Shown here piece after piece: positions 4,196 through 5,120 of a stretch of DNA of 5,120 nt. The stretch lies in NCBI GenBank assembly GCA_007128515.1, contig SKXI01000465.1:1-5120 (forward strand), written 5' to 3'. Below the pieces are notes generated by a model, which was not told the origin of the DNA, ran no database searches, and was given only the letters and a program-made list of their open reading frames with translations. The stretch is from Halococcaceae archaeon (lineage in GTDB: Archaea; Halobacteriota; Halobacteria; Halobacteriales; Halalkalicoccaceae). The translations under genes were made by a program, and so were the position numbers. The first letter of the stretch is position 1. Each line of letters begins with the position of its first letter.

Positions 4196-5120
4196 ATGTC
4201 AGGTGAGATCGACACGCTCGAAGAACTCAGCGACCAGTACAGAGACACCGTCCCGAGTGACCTCCGCGACGCGAAGACCTTCGATTGGTACCTGGAGACG
4301 GCCGCCGCCGATCCGAAGGTCGTCCGAAACGCCCACCAACGGGTCGCGGACATGTTCGACTTCTACGGGACGCGCTACGACGAGGAGACCGGCACCGTCG
4401 AGTATCTCCTCGCGAGCGAGGACCCGATCAACGACGGCGAGAACCGCTTCTTTGGCAGGTACATCCACCGCTCGATCCACGAGTTCGTCAACAAGGTCAA
4501 AAGCGGCTCGCGCGGGCTCGGCCCCGACCGTCGGATCAAACTCCTCCTCGGACCGGTCGGCTCCGGGAAGTCGGCGTTCGACTCCCAGTTACGGCGCTAC
4601 TTCGAGGACTACACCCACCGCGAGGAGGGCCGGATGTACACGTTCCGGTGGACGAACCTCTGTGACGTCGTCCCCGACCAGGACCCCGCCGACGACGTGG
4701 TCCGGTCGCCGATGAACCAGGACCCGATCGTGCTGCTCCCGCTCGAACAGCGCCAGCGCGTGATCGACGGGCTCAACGAGCGCCTCGACGCTCCCTACTC
4801 CATCCGGAACGAACAGAGCCTGGATCCGGCCTCCAGTTTCTACATGGACCGGCTGCTGGCACACTACGACGACGACCTCCAGCAGGTGTTGGAGAACCAC
4901 GTCGAGATCGTCCGCCTCGTCGCCGACGAGAACAAACGCGAGTGCATCGAGACGTTCGAGCCGAAGGACAAGAAGAACCAGGACGAGACCGAGCTGACCG
5001 GCGACGTCAACTACTCGAAGATCGCCGTCTACGGCGAGTCCGACCCCAGAGCGTTCGACTACTCCGGGGCCTTTTGTAACGCCAACCGGGGGATCTTCTC
5101 CGGCGAGGAGCTGTTGAAAC
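4196..5120 (+). CDS. prkA: PrkA-type AAA+ serine protein kinase, N-terminal part (cut by window end)
   Basis: The frame opens at ATG 4196 (MSGEIDTLEELSDQYR) and stays open for 308 codons to the window edge, under half of the usual length of about 650-750. The PrkA AAA domain is clear. ARNAHQ-like VRNAHQRVADMF lies at 43-54, FGRYIHRSIHEFVNKVKSG at 86-104, and the Walker A loop GPVGSGKS at 119-126 with Lys125 and Ser126. YTFRWTNLCDVV (148-159), SPMNQDPIVLLP (171-182) and YSGAFCNANRGIFSGEELLK (289-308) follow. The last corresponds to the family's ANRGI...E..K block around Walker B. PrkA proteins are described as serine kinases, and the B. subtilis protein has been argued to act as a Lon-like protease; they serve in stress, starvation or sporulation responses. 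Bacterial prkA (yeaG) travels with a DUF444 gene (yeaH) and often spoVR, and haloarchaea often carry two prkA copies, so these are expected next. The kinase-like C-terminal part is not in the window. Confidence 0.94.
   Translation, partial: MSGEIDTLEELSDQYRDTVPSDLRDAKTFDWYLETAAADPKVVRNAHQRVADMFDFYGTRYDEETGTVEYLLASEDPINDGENRFFGRYIHRSIHEFVNKVKSGSRGLGPDRRIKLLLGPVGSGKSAFDSQLRRYFEDYTHREEGRMYTFRWTNLCDVVPDQDPADDVVRSPMNQDPIVLLPLEQRQRVIDGLNERLDAPYSIRNEQSLDPASSFYMDRLLAHYDDDLQQVLENHVEIVRLVADENKRECIETFEPKDKKNQDETELTGDVNYSKIAVYGESDPRAFDYSGAFCNANRGIFSGEELLK

Noticed and set aside
4006..4206. 66-codon plus-strand open frame before prkA, and a 96-codon minus-strand frame at 3894-4184
   Set aside because: Both are basic, Pro/Ser/Arg-rich and cross AT-rich or GC-rich regulatory DNA without coding character. 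The first also overlaps the prkA start.
4203..4715. 170-codon plus-strand frame and other frames within 4199-4900
   Set aside because: They are shadows of prkA, whose frame from 4196 carries a Walker A motif and family blocks and runs off the window.

Overview
The window looks like the chromosome of a haloarchaeon (class Halobacteria). The genes are very GC-rich with C or G at most third codon positions, and the proteins are rich in Asp and Glu. Several genes have no usable Shine-Dalgarno and a TATA-like element about 26 bases before the ATG, as in leaderless haloarchaeal transcripts. Two proteins (a DUF309 protein and UPF0179) belong to families common in this group.

Layout: 1-51 may be the first 17 codons of a gene leaving the window on the minus strand. 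138-617 (+) is a DUF309 protein. It converges, with one base between stop codons, on 619-1980 (-), a complete tryptophanase (tnaA). A 141-base divergent spacer separates tnaA from 2122-2976 (+), a zinc-dependent deacylase of the succinylglutamate desuccinylase/aspartoacylase family. The end of that gene overlaps by 61 bases, antisense, the end of 2916-3362 (-), an UPF0179 protein with eight cysteines. Just upstream of UPF0179 on the same strand is 3387-3782 (-), a small haloarchaeal protein that looks like DUF5820. A 413-base gene-free stretch (3783-4195) follows, then the first 308 codons of a PrkA-type AAA+ kinase (4196 to the window end, +).

The genes are mostly housekeeping or metabolic: tryptophan breakdown to indole, pyruvate and ammonia, N-acyl amino acid hydrolysis, and a stress-linked AAA+ protein. 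I see no mobile element, CRISPR array, tRNA or rRNA.

The most unusual part is the region before prkA. It holds a textbook BRE/TATA promoter framed by perfect palindromes, a 75-base AT-rich island (22 G/C of 75), and a second TATA-like element inside an 8-bp inverted repeat. Two further dyads follow, one at the start expected from the second TATA, and then a GC-rich leader that can fold near the start codon. This suggests a long, regulated prkA leader or an unannotated small RNA. I see no convincing new defence or enzyme system.
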